Part shown: positions 9,606 through 17,702 of the stretch, in pieces
How positions within the stretch are numbered: position 1 is the stretch's first letter
Layout: each line of letters starts with the position of its first letter
Assembly: GCF_900095385.1 (NCBI RefSeq)
Contig: NZ_FMID01000024.1
Coordinates: 62,001-126,000 of the forward strand
Reading direction: 5' to 3'
From: Methanoculleus chikugoensis
Lineage (GTDB): Archaea; Halobacteriota; Methanomicrobia; Methanomicrobiales; Methanoculleaceae
DNA: 64,000 nucleotides
Notes under the pieces: generated by a model
Databases searched by the model: none
The model's input: the letters and a program-made list of their open reading frames with translations, nothing else
Told to the model about the DNA's origin: nothing
Position numbers and translations under genes: made by a program

Positions 9606-10136
9606 TCACGCTCGTTCTCCGAGTTCGAATCCCCGTTTTAGCGCTTTCAAGTTCAGTTCCTCGGTGCCTTTCGGGACGCTGTCGAGCACCGCACGCTCGA
9701 TCGCCTCCCTGCTCACGACCCCGGTTGCGGTCACGAGAGCGCCCATCATCACGATGTTCGCGACGATCTCCCGGCCGAGGGTGCCTTTCGCCTCCGATGT
9801 CGCCGGGATCTCGTAGTAACGGCAGGTCGGCCGCGACCGGACGAGGTCGGCATCGATGAGCATGACCGCGTCCTCTCCGGCACGAATCCCGTACTTCTCG
9901 AACCCCTGCTGGGACATGATGACGTAGATGTCCGGCTCGGTCACTTCGGGGTAGAGGATCGGCGTATCATCGATCACCACCTGCCCCATCGAGGCCCCGC
10001 CCCGCGCCTCCGGGCCGTAGACCTGCGTCTGGACGGCGTATTTGTCGTCGTAGAGCGCCGCCGCCCGCCCGAGGATGACCGCGGAGAGGATGATCCCCTG
10101 TCCTCCGTATCCCGAGAACCGGATCTCGTGCCTCAT
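9606..10136 (-). CDS. korC: 2-oxoglutarate:ferredoxin oxidoreductase, gamma subunit
   Basis: The 176-residue gamma subunit of the 2-oxoacid:ferredoxin oxidoreductase begins RHEIRFSGYGGQGIILSA, the diagnostic GxGGQG motif, and contains VYGPEARGGASMGQVVI. The complex reductively carboxylates succinyl-CoA to 2-oxoglutarate with reduced ferredoxin in methanogens. It overlaps korB by four bases. Identity as KOR and not pyruvate or isovalerate oxidoreductase is inferred from the korDABC order and from sitting between fumarase and succinyl-CoA ligase. Confidence 0.93.
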   Translation of the reverse strand: MRHEIRFSGYGGQGIILSAVILGRAAALYDDKYAVQTQVYGPEARGGASMGQVVIDDTPILYPEVTEPDIYVIMSQQGFEKYGIRAGEDAVMLIDADLVRSRPTCRYYEIPATSEAKGTLGREIVANIVMMGALVTATGVVSREAIERAVLDSVPKGTEELNLKALKRGFELGERA

Positions 10137-10921
10137 CTCTGCACCCCCATCGCCGGCCGGTTCCGCCTGACCAGTTCCCCGACGGTGAAGGCCCCTTCGG
10201 GGATCGGCTTTCCTTCCGCGACCAGCCGATCACGCTTCGCGACGAGTATCGCGTGGCTCCGGAGATGCTCGATCATGGCCGAGACGCTCCGGAGCTTGTT
10301 ATGGCGGCCGTAGTTGGTCGGGCACTGGGTTCTCGCCTCGATGAAGGAGAGCCCGGGTGTCTGCATCCCGGCGGCGACGGCCTTTGTGAGTTCCTTGACG
10401 TGGTAGGACGTCCATCGGGCGACGTAGTTCGCGCCGGCGGCGACCGCGAGTTCCGCGAGGTCGAAGGCCGGTTCGCTCGCCCCGTACGGCGTTGTCGACG
10501 ATATGGCTCCCGGCGGGGTCGTCGGGCTCCCCTGCCCGCCGGTCATGCCGTAGATGTGGTTGTTCATGCAGATCACGGTCATGTCCACGTTCCGGCGGCA
10601 GGCGTGGATGAAGTGGTTCCCGCCGATGGCGGCAAGGTCGCCGTCTCCCGTGAAGACGACGACGTGCAGGTCCGGCCGCGCCATCTTCACGCCTGTCGCG
10701 AACGCGAGCGCCCGGCCGTGGGTGGTGTGGAGTGAGTCGGTGAGGATGTAGCCGGGAGCCCGGGAGGAGCACCCGATCCCGGAGACGAAGACCGTCTCAT
10801 CCCGTTTCCAGCCCATCTCCTCGACCGCCGCGAGGGTGCAGTTGATGATCGTCCCGTTCCCGCACCCGGTGCAGTAGATGTGCGGCAGGCGGTCTTCCCG
10901 GAACCAGTCGGGCGCGATCAT
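10133..10921 (-). CDS. korB: 2-oxoglutarate:ferredoxin oxidoreductase, beta subunit
   Basis: The 262-residue beta subunit binds thiamine pyrophosphate: the motif TGDGDLAAIGGNHF starts near residue 91 and continues to the N-terminal half of the NNxxYGMTGGQ motif that coordinates the cofactor. C17 and C20 in YCTGCGNGT fit the cysteine pair of this subunit. It overlaps korA upstream and korC downstream by four bases each, which is consistent with equal subunit synthesis. Confidence 0.94.
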   Translation of the reverse strand: MIAPDWFREDRLPHIYCTGCGNGTIINCTLAAVEEMGWKRDETVFVSGIGCSSRAPGYILTDSLHTTHGRALAFATGVKMARPDLHVVVFTGDGDLAAIGGNHFIHACRRNVDMTVICMNNHIYGMTGGQGSPTTPPGAISSTTPYGASEPAFDLAELAVAAGANYVARWTSYHVKELTKAVAAGMQTPGLSFIEARTQCPTNYGRHNKLRSVSAMIEHLRSHAILVAKRDRLVAEGKPIPEGAFTVGELVRRNRPAMGVQR

Positions 10922-12018
10922 CGGTACACCTCCAGCACCCGCACGAGTTCGGCGGGGGTATGCAGTTCGCCGCCGATCTTCGGGATGGAGACGACCGGCT
11001 GGTCGACGTGGCGCTGGACTTCCCGCACCACCTGGCCCATGTTCAGTTCCGGCATCAGGAAGGTCTTGGCGTTCGGGAAGACCTTGAGGGCGAACTCCGG
11101 GAACGGCCAGACGATCCTGAGCCGGAGGTGCCCGATCGAGTCGTCGGGACGATCGCGCATCACCTGCTCCACCGTCCGCGACGGCGGGCCGTAGGTGACG
11201 AAGACCGTCTCGGCGTCGGGGTTTACAACCTCGTAGTCGGCGATCTCGCGGCGTGCCGACTCGACCTTCGCGACCAGCCGCCGCACAAGTTTATCGTGCG
11301 CCTCGGGATCGGTCGTGTCCGGGTAACCCCGCTCGTCGTGGGTGAGGCCGGTCACGTGGACGGCCCTCCCCGAGCCGAAGGGTGCGAACCCCGGGACGCC
11401 GTCGTCCCCTGCCTCGAAGGGGAGGCTCCCCTCCGCGAGGGGGCGGGGGCGTTCGACCTCGACCGCGTCGGGGATGGTCACCCGCTCGCGCATGTGGCCG
11501 ACGATCTCGTCGGACATCAGGAATGTGGGGACCCGGTACCGGTCCGCGAGATCGAACGCTTTTGCGGTCAGGTCGAACATCTCCTGGACGGAGTTCGGGG
11601 TGAGCGCGATGGTGCTGTAGTCGCCGTGCGACCCGAACCGGCACTGGAGCATATCCCCCTGCGCCGCCCGCGTCGGCTGCCCGGTGCTCGGGCCGCCGCG
11701 CTGGATGTTGACGACGACGCACGGCGTCTCGGTCATGGCCGCGTAGCCGATGTTCTCCATCATCAGCGAGAACCCGGGCCCGCTCGTCGCGGTCATGGCC
11801 CTCGCCCCCGTCCAGGCGGCGCCGATGACCGCGGCGATGCTCGCGAGTTCGTCCTCCATGGAGATGAAGACCCCGCCGGCTTTCGGGAGTCTCCGGGCCA
11901 TCGTCTCGGCGATCTCGGTCGACGGCGTGATCGGGTAGCCGCCGAAGAACCTGCACCCGGCGGCGAGCGCCCCCTCGGCGCACGCGGCGTTCCCCTGCAT
12001 GAACTCGGTTCTGCTCAA
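10918..12018 (-). CDS. korA: 2-oxoglutarate:ferredoxin oxidoreductase, alpha subunit
   Basis: The 366-residue alpha subunit contributes the pyrimidine-binding half of the TPP site; GNAACAEGALAAGCRFFGGY at its start and YPITPSTEIAE are typical. I chose the TTG at 12018 because its TTGA overlaps the korD stop exactly like the other junctions and because GGAGGTGG lies 3-10 bases upstream; the first ATG (12000) is only six codons in. The longer open frame reaching 12252 is a shadow of korD. Confidence 0.92.
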   Translation of the reverse strand: MSRTEFMQGNAACAEGALAAGCRFFGGYPITPSTEIAETMARRLPKAGGVFISMEDELASIAAVIGAAWTGARAMTATSGPGFSLMMENIGYAAMTETPCVVVNIQRGGPSTGQPTRAAQGDMLQCRFGSHGDYSTIALTPNSVQEMFDLTAKAFDLADRYRVPTFLMSDEIVGHMRERVTIPDAVEVERPRPLAEGSLPFEAGDDGVPGFAPFGSGRAVHVTGLTHDERGYPDTTDPEAHDKLVRRLVAKVESARREIADYEVVNPDAETVFVTYGPPSRTVEQVMRDRPDDSIGHLRLRIVWPFPEFALKVFPNAKTFLMPELNMGQVVREVQRHVDQPVVSIPKIGGELHTPAELVRVLEVYR

Positions 12019-12287
12019 AACTCCACCTCCACTTTGTGCGGTTCGAACGGCTTCTCTTCGACCCAGGAGATGGCCTGGTCGGGGCAGATCATGTGGCAGA
12101 CCCCGCAGAGCATCCTGCCGTAGAGGGCCTGCAGCCTGCAGTTCGTACATCGTTCGGGGCGGTCGAGGACCGGGGCGACGATTCCCCGGCTGTTGAGTTC
12201 CGTTCCCTCCCGAAATATACCGTAGGGGCAGACCAGCACGCAGAGATTGCATCCTTTGCAGCGGCTTTCATCGATGACGAGTTTCAT
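12015..12287 (-). CDS. korD: 2-oxoglutarate:ferredoxin oxidoreductase, ferredoxin-like delta subunit
   Basis: A 90-residue polyferredoxin subunit. The first cluster is bound by C10, C13, C16 and C20 (CxxCxxCxxxCP); the second group C47, C50, C61, C64 and C68 has an unusual spacing with an insertion of about ten residues between C50 and C61, a pattern known for KorD proteins. It passes electrons between ferredoxin and the TPP centre. It overlaps fumB by four bases upstream and korA downstream. Confidence 0.92.
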   Translation of the reverse strand: MKLVIDESRCKGCNLCVLVCPYGIFREGTELNSRGIVAPVLDRPERCTNCRLQALYGRMLCGVCHMICPDQAISWVEEKPFEPHKVEVEF

Positions 12288-12841
12288 GAGACGGTATCCT
12301 GGTTAATATTGAATCGCTGGTGAAATTGTGTTTTCGCTTTCTCCCGTACTGCGCGAAAGAGATCGCCGCCGTGGGCGTCGATCCCGACCGTCAGCGGCAG
12401 GTTATCGGCCTCGATTATCCAGACAGCCTCGGCCATGCCGAGGTCTTCGAAATAGACGCCGGACAGGCGCATGCGGGCGGCGGCGAGCGCGGCGCACCCG
12501 CCCGTGAGCGCGAGGTAGACTCCGCGCCCCCGGAGTTGCTCGACCACCTCAGGCCCCATGCCGCCTTTGCCGACGAGGGCGCGGACGCCCGCGTCGATGA
12601 GGAATCCCGTGAGCCTGTTCATCCGGGCGGATGTCGTGGGGCCGGCGACGACGAGCCGGCCGTCCTGCACCACCGGGCCGCAGTGGTAGACCGCGGCGCC
12701 CTCCGGATCGAAGGGGATACCCTCCTCCATCATCCGCAGGTGAGCCTCGTCCCGGGCGGTGTAGATCGTCCCCGAGAGCATGACCGTATCGCCCGCCCGG
12801 AGGTCGAGCACCTCGTCGCCGAGCGGTGTCGTGAGGTTCAC
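12284..12841 (-). CDS. fumB: Fumarate hydratase class I, beta subunit
   Basis: This is the C-terminal domain subunit of the two-subunit, iron-sulfur fumarase that interconverts malate and fumarate. The 185-residue protein has YHCGPVV, GPTTSARM and LTGGCAAL segments of the substrate-binding swivelling domain. The start is taken as GTG at 12841 (VNLTTPLGDEV) because it overlaps the alpha-subunit stop in GTGA; the 13 codons further upstream are shadow sequence of fumA. Confidence 0.92.
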   Translation of the reverse strand: MNLTTPLGDEVLDLRAGDTVMLSGTIYTARDEAHLRMMEEGIPFDPEGAAVYHCGPVVQDGRLVVAGPTTSARMNRLTGFLIDAGVRALVGKGGMGPEVVEQLRGRGVYLALTGGCAALAAARMRLSGVYFEDLGMAEAVWIIEADNLPLTVGIDAHGGDLFRAVREKAKTQFHQRFNINQDTVS

Positions 12842-13677
12842 CGCTTCACCTCCACGGTCGCCCGGCGGCAGGCCCAGCACTGCACGTTCACCGCCACCGG
12901 GAGGGACGCGGTGTGGCAGCCGGCGCGCTTCACCTTCACCGCGAGCGCCGTCGTGTCGCCGCCGAGCCCCATTGGCCCGATCCCGAGGGCGTTGACTGCG
13001 TCGCAGAGTTCCTGCTCGTAGTCGTCCATGGTGTCGACCGGGAGGAGGAGCGCTTCCTTTGCAAGCGCGGCCGCCATATCGAACGTCCCGCCGATCCCGA
13101 CGCCGAGGATCACGGGCGGGCAGGGTTTCCCTCCCGCAAGGAGCATCGTCTCGGCGACGAACCGGGGAATCTCCCCTGCCTGCGAGGGGAGGAGCATCCC
13201 GATCCTCGAGACGTTCTCCGAACCCGCGCCTTTCGGGAGAACCGTCACCGTGAGCCTCTCCCCGGGCGTCACGTGAACTGCGGGCATCCCCACACCGGTG
13301 TTGTCGTTGGTGTTCTCCCGGGTAAGGGGGTCGACGACGTTCGGACGGAGGGGGATCGCGGCCGTCGCTCTCTGCACCCCTTCCCTGACTCCCTCAAAGA
13401 GGGCGGGTGAGAACGGGACGTCGGGCGGAAGGGTGAGGTAGACCACCGGCACGCCGGTATCCTGGCAGATCGGCACCTGCCGCTCCTCTGCAAGCGCGAT
13501 ATTCTCGAGGATGTTGCCGAGTTCCCGGCGTGCGATCTCGTCCTTCTCGGCCGCGGCAGCCCTCCGGAGCGCCGCGAGCACATCGGGGGGCAGCCGGATC
13601 TCGGCCTCGGCGAGGCCTCTCTCTGTGGCGTCTGCCAGTGCGCTCGAAAGCGCCGGATCTGCCGGATTAACCATCAT
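12838..13677 (-). CDS. fumA: Fumarate hydratase class I, alpha subunit
   Basis: The 279-residue alpha subunit carries the oxygen-sensitive [4Fe-4S] cluster. Candidate ligands are C71 (PICQDTG), C186 (GGKPCPP) and a cysteine near residue 270 (QCWAC). NDNTGVGMPAVHV is the conserved substrate loop. It is the first gene of the nine-gene fum-kor-suc-dacZ series. A TATA box lies about 25 bases before the ATG, so the mRNA probably starts at or next to the start codon. Confidence 0.94.
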   Translation of the reverse strand: MMVNPADPALSSALADATERGLAEAEIRLPPDVLAALRRAAAAEKDEIARRELGNILENIALAEERQVPICQDTGVPVVYLTLPPDVPFSPALFEGVREGVQRATAAIPLRPNVVDPLTRENTNDNTGVGMPAVHVTPGERLTVTVLPKGAGSENVSRIGMLLPSQAGEIPRFVAETMLLAGGKPCPPVILGVGIGGTFDMAAALAKEALLLPVDTMDDYEQELCDAVNALGIGPMGLGGDTTALAVKVKRAGCHTASLPVAVNVQCWACRRATVEVKR

Positions 13678-13696
13678 GTATACTGGTGGGAAGAGA

Positions 13697-13707
13697 CTAT
13701 AAATACC
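13697..13707 (-). promoter_or_regulatory. TATA box of the fum-kor-suc-dacZ operon
   Basis: On the minus strand the sequence GTATTTATAGT is centred about 25 bases before the fumA ATG at 13677. That distance is the usual archaeal TATA-to-start-site spacing, so the transcript should be leaderless or nearly so. Confidence 0.6.
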
Positions 13708-13779
13708 TATATTTCTCCCGGTAACGGATACGCCGCCTGCGGGGAGTTCCCCGGAAAAAAGATGGGAAGTGATGCGGGT

Positions 13780-14292
13780 TTATGCTACCGGTGCCCGCTC
13801 TTCGACGATCCTTGCGGGAGTCGGAAGTTTGTAGGTGCCGCGCTTGAGCGAGACCTTGGCCTTCTCGGCGTACTGGGGGGTCGTCCAGACGGAGAAGACC
13901 TTCTGGCCCTTCGCCACCCGCGCCGCGGTGCCGACGGCCTTCCCGAAGGCGAGTCGCATGCCTTCCGAGACACGGTCCGCACCTGCGCCGGTCGCCTGCT
14001 TGTTCTCGCGGAGAACGTGGTGCGGGAAGGTCCGGATCTTTAAGTGGTAGTTCCCTCTCCCGATCTCTTTCTGGAGTTGCCGGTTGATGCCGATACGAGC
14101 GGCCTCAAGGGCCGTGTGGCGTATCTGGCAGGTCTCCTCGGCGACGATGGAGAGCTCGACCGGGTAACTCTCGGTGAGGTTGCCCATATCGAACTGCACG
14201 ATCTTGCTGCCCGGCACGCCGCCCATGTATTCCCTGCGTGTATATGCTTTCTTTGCGAGATTCCTGTACATCTTCGCTGGTTTTCGTACCAT
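13780..14292 (-). CDS. rpl10e: Ribosomal protein L10e (uL16)
   Basis: A 170-residue large-subunit ribosomal protein, the archaeal counterpart of bacterial L16, which sits near the A site and the tRNA elbow. The sequence [19 protein letters not shown] is the family's N-terminus, followed by the [14 protein letters not shown] segment (about residues 85-98) and [10 protein letters not shown]. It is monocistronic, with AGGAG at 14303-14307 ahead of the ATG and a TATA element at about 14321-14331. Confidence 0.97.
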   Translation of the reverse strand: MVRKPAKMYRNLAKKAYTRREYMGGVPGSKIVQFDMGNLTESYPVELSIVAEETCQIRHTALEAARIGINRQLQKEIGRGNYHLKIRTFPHHVLRENKQATGAGADRVSEGMRLAFGKAVGTAARVAKGQKVFSVWTTPQYAEKAKVSLKRGTYKLPTPARIVEERAPVA

Positions 14293-14320
14293 CGTTAAAA
14301 ACTCCTGCCGATCTTTGAGT

Positions 14321-14331
14321 GCTTTATAAAA
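14321..14331 (-). promoter_or_regulatory. TATA box of the L10e gene
   Basis: On the minus strand TTTTATAAAGC lies roughly 34 bases before the L10e ATG, in an AT-rich patch between the ribosomal gene and the end of the ABC transporter operon. AGGAG between the TATA box and ATG suggests a very short leader. Confidence 0.5.
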
Positions 14332-14353
14332 TGGAGATGTCCTCTAATAAACC

Positions 14354-15115
14354 TTACTGGGTGTTTTCAGTCTCGTCGATCATCCGGAGCACCCTTCGCC
14401 GGACTTCCGCGAACTCTGCACTGGTGCGATCCCGCGGGTGCGGCCAGGGGATCTCGATGACCTCCCGGACGGAACCCGGCCTTGGGGAGAGGACGACGAT
14501 CCTGGTGGCGAGGTAGACCGCTTCGTCGACGCTGTGGGTGACGAAGACGATCGCCTTCTTCGTCTGTTCCCAGAGGGAGAGGAGCTCTTTCTGCATCCTG
14601 TTCCGGGTCTGGGCGTCCAGCGCCCCGAACGGTTCGTCCATGAGGAGGACGTCGGGGTCGTTTGCGAGCGCTCGTGCAATCGCCACCCGCTGCCGCATCC
14701 CCCCGGAGAGTTCGTAGGGGTAGGCGTCCCGGAACTGGGAGAGGCCGACCATCTCGATGTAGTGGTCGGCCGTCCGCTGCCGCTCCTCTTTTGCGACGCC
14801 TTTCATCTCCAGGCCGAAGGCGACGTTGTCGATCACCCTCCGCCAGGGGAAGAGGGAGTACTCCTGAAAGACCATCCCGCGTTTCGGGTCCGGGCCGGTG
14901 ACCGGGCGGCCGTCGACGGTCACGCTTCCGGTGGTCGCGGTCTCGAGTCCGGCGATGATCCGGAGAAGTGTCGTCTTCCCGCACCCCGACGGCCCGACCA
15001 GGCAGATGAACTCCGTATCGCCGATCTCCAGGTTGACGCCCTCGAGCGCCTGTGTCGCGGTGCCGTCCTCCTTCGGGAAGGCCTTGCCGAGGCTCGCGAT
15101 CGAAACTCCGCCCAT
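14354..15115 (-). CDS. ABC importer ATP-binding protein, nitrate/sulfonate/taurine type
   Basis: The 253-residue ATPase of an ABC importer (SsuB/TauB family). Walker A GPSGCGKTT is at residues 41-49, the Q-loop VFQEYSLFPW near 82-91, the signature LSGGMRQRVAIARA from 136, Walker B LLMDEP near 157-162 and the switch histidine in VTHSVDEA. It is the last gene of a three-gene operon after the binding protein and permease; one base separates it from the permease gene. Substrate cannot be read from this subunit. Confidence 0.92.
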   Translation of the reverse strand: MGGVSIASLGKAFPKEDGTATQALEGVNLEIGDTEFICLVGPSGCGKTTLLRIIAGLETATTGSVTVDGRPVTGPDPKRGMVFQEYSLFPWRRVIDNVAFGLEMKGVAKEERQRTADHYIEMVGLSQFRDAYPYELSGGMRQRVAIARALANDPDVLLMDEPFGALDAQTRNRMQKELLSLWEQTKKAIVFVTHSVDEAVYLATRIVVLSPRPGSVREVIEIPWPHPRDRTSAEFAEVRRRVLRMIDETENTQ

Positions 15116-15116
15116 T

Positions 15117-15893
15117 CTAGGCCACCTCGCCCGCCCGCCACCGGAGGAGTTGTTTGTCCACGTAGTTCCTGAAGATGCGGTCGATGATGAGCCCCGTAAA
15201 GCCGAGGATCAGCATGTAGACGACGACATTGGGCATCTGGTGGAGGTAGTAGTTATGCCAGAGCTGGTACCCCAGGCCGTTGTTTGAGACGCCGAACATC
15301 TCGGCGGCCACGAGACACATCCATCCGACGCCCATGGCGATCCTGATTCCGGAGGCTATCCCCGGGATGGCGGCGGGAAGGGCGACATGGCGGATCAGTT
15401 CAAAGGAGGTGTCGCAGCCGAGCACCTTACCCGCCTCGACGAAGACCTTCGGGACGTCCCGGAACGCGGCGTAGGTCGCGGTCAGGATCGGGAAGAAGGC
15501 TCCCGCAAAGATGACGAAGCCCGCCGCCTGAGTGGTGAGCCCGAACCAGATGATGGCGAACGGGATCCACGCGAGCGGTGGGATGGGGCGGAGGATCTCG
15601 ATGATCGGGTCGAGCAGGAAGTCCGCGACCCGGAACCATCCCATCAGGATCCCGATGGGGACGCCGAGGAGGAACGCCGCGATGAGCCCGATCCCGAAAT
15701 GTTCGAGGCTGACCATGGCGTCGGCAAGGAGGGTGCCTGAGCCGAGGAGATTGACGAAAGCGGCGGCGACGTCGGTGACGCTCGGGAGGATGAAGGACCG
15801 CCCTACTATGTACTCGGCGATGATCTGCCAGATCACCGCCGCGATGACGAGCGCTGCGGCGCCGAGTAATCGTTTCTGTGTCTGTCGGTTCAT
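15117..15893 (-). CDS. ABC importer permease, nitrate/sulfonate/taurine type
   Basis: A 258-residue inner-membrane permease with about six hydrophobic segments. The coupling (EAA-like) loop is EAGKVLGCDTSFELIRHVALP followed by AAIPGIASGIRIAMG, typical of SsuC/TauC proteins, and contacts the ATPase encoded just downstream. It begins about 128 bases after the binding-protein gene, the only loose junction in the operon. Confidence 0.9.
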   Translation of the reverse strand: MNRQTQKRLLGAAALVIAAVIWQIIAEYIVGRSFILPSVTDVAAAFVNLLGSGTLLADAMVSLEHFGIGLIAAFLLGVPIGILMGWFRVADFLLDPIIEILRPIPPLAWIPFAIIWFGLTTQAAGFVIFAGAFFPILTATYAAFRDVPKVFVEAGKVLGCDTSFELIRHVALPAAIPGIASGIRIAMGVGWMCLVAAEMFGVSNNGLGYQLWHNYYLHQMPNVVVYMLILGFTGLIIDRIFRNYVDKQLLRWRAGEVA

Positions 15894-16021
15894 GTCTATA
15901 TTCCACTGCTCATGACGGGTGCCGGAGGGATCGTTAGCCGATCATCTCCGGAACCTTTTCTATTACTTCATCGGCATCGCCGTAAAAGATACTTTTGGAG
16001 AAGAAATGGAGAGGTCCCGGG

Positions 16022-17008
16022 TTATGCCCGGGCCTTCTCGTAGAACGAGAGGTCGAAGAGGTCGTCCTGGGTCAGGGGCTTGCTGATGTAGCCGAGCTCG
16101 TACTGGAGGTTCGTATACTCGACCACCGAGGTCGTGATGACGTTCGGGTCGGCGGTCCAGGTGCCGTCCCAGTCCCGGAAGGATGCCTTCACGGTCTCGA
16201 CGTTCTGTCCGGTCTTTGCTGCATAGAGAGATGCAGCCTCGTCCTGGTGTTCGAGGTTGTACTCCGTCGCTCTGATGTGCGTCTTCACGATCTGCTCGAC
16301 GATCTCGGGGTGCTCGCGGATCAGCGACCCGCTGGCAACGAGGACACAGCAGGCATGGTCCTTCATCATCTCGCCCGACTGCACCACGGTCCTCCCCGTG
16401 CCCTCCGCTGCGATGACGGACGGGGACGGGTGGGGCAGGAAGACGCCGTCGACCTGGCCGGCGGAGATGGCGGTGGTTGCGGCGCCGGGGTCCATGGCGA
16501 CGATGGTGACGCTTGCGGGGTCGACGCCGTTCTCTTCAAGCCAGGATCGCAGGATAGTGTCCTGGATCGTTCCCGGTGGGAAGGTGGCGATCTTCTTGCC
16601 GACGAGGTCTGCAGGGCCCGTATAGGGAACTTCGTTCCTGAGCACCAGATCGGATCCTTGAGTCTGCACCGCTGCGATGATCTTCGCGTCGAGCCCGGTG
16701 CTCACGGCCGCGATGAACGGGGCGGCGCCGACGTAGGCGATATCAAGGTCCCCGGAGAGCATCGCCTGCATCTCGGGCGCGCCGGTGGGGAAGTTATAGT
16801 CGGTCACCTGTGTGATGCCGAAGGGTGCGAGGTCCTCCTGCCACCATCCCTTCTCCATCGCGGTCACGTGGGCGACCTGATGGGTGCTCGGTTGGTAGCC
16901 GATCCGCAGATGCGTCACGTCGCCGGTATTTGTTCCGGTGCATCCGCTTACAAATGTGAACGCCGCGACCAGGGCCACGGCCAGAAGAATTGCGGTTAGT
17001 GATCTCAT
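16022..17008 (-). CDS. ABC importer substrate-binding lipoprotein (NMT1/SsuA-like)
   Basis: A 328-residue extracytoplasmic solute receptor. After the hydrophobic signal segment a lipobox VSGC gives a lipid-anchored cysteine near residue 23, then HLRIGYQPSTHQVAHVTAMEKG begins the periplasmic-binding fold of the taurine/sulfonate/thiamine-precursor (NMT1) group. I prefer the ATG at 17008 to the in-frame ATG at 17020 because GGAGAG precedes it at normal distance. The ligand is not predictable from the sequence; sulfonates, nitrate analogues or pyrimidine precursors are all known for the family. Confidence 0.88.
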   Translation of the reverse strand: MRSLTAILLAVALVAAFTFVSGCTGTNTGDVTHLRIGYQPSTHQVAHVTAMEKGWWQEDLAPFGITQVTDYNFPTGAPEMQAMLSGDLDIAYVGAAPFIAAVSTGLDAKIIAAVQTQGSDLVLRNEVPYTGPADLVGKKIATFPPGTIQDTILRSWLEENGVDPASVTIVAMDPGAATTAISAGQVDGVFLPHPSPSVIAAEGTGRTVVQSGEMMKDHACCVLVASGSLIREHPEIVEQIVKTHIRATEYNLEHQDEAASLYAAKTGQNVETVKASFRDWDGTWTADPNVITTSVVEYTNLQYELGYISKPLTQDDLFDLSFYEKARA

Positions 17009-17702
17009 GTCTCTCTCCATCCAATGGATATGTAGTCTTTACGCTATCGGTATATAGTATTGTCGAAAATCTAGGGATTTGTTATACTTTAGTATTAATT
17101 TTTGCTTTAGGTTTGTTCTTATGGGGGTGATCGGCTGCGGGGCGGAAGGGCGGTTGGGGATGGATTTCTTCTAGAGTGATTAGATGTGGGCGCCAGGGCG
17201 GCGGGGGGGATGTGTGAGCATCACGGCCTGACTATCAGAGTCCACTGTGGCGCTCGTTCTGATTGCAACTGCTCGAACATAGGAGTTGCCAACAATTCCG
17301 ATGCACTGGACCGTGGGGGTATCGCATTGGGGGGAACGACTGCCGGAACGGCAGGAGTTCGAGATACCCGAAGGGTTTCGCTGTGGGGACAGGGGAGGGG
17401 GGATGCTCCCCCCTTCCCACCTGACGGTGGTCGAGCTCCGGTTCTACGAACCATCGCACTCCCCGTCAGCCCCACCCCCAGTGGCGATATCCGATGGAAA
17501 GCCGTGACCGGGGATGTGTAGTCGAAGGAAGGGTCAATGTCGATTAACTGTTCGAAGTGCGGTATGTCTCTGTGAAGCGAACTGGCATTGTGTTGATAGA
17601 AGCACGCCACTCCCACATCATCGTCTCCGTAACTTGCGGGCATGGGGAGCGTGGTTTTAATCTCTCCCCCGGTCAAACGGTACAGACAGGACTGTTGATA
17701 TA
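17009..17702. other. Long intergenic region between the ABC operon and argH
   Basis: About 694 bases. The part next to the ABC operon (17040-17105) is strongly AT-rich and contains several TATA-like words on the minus strand, so it should hold the operon's promoter. From 17180 to 17640 the composition returns to that of genes, and a stop-free minus-strand frame of 193 codons (17221-17802) exists, but I recognise no protein family and it runs into argH. The last 60 bases are AT-rich (GGTTTTAATC around 17651) and probably hold the argH promoter. Confidence 0.5.
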
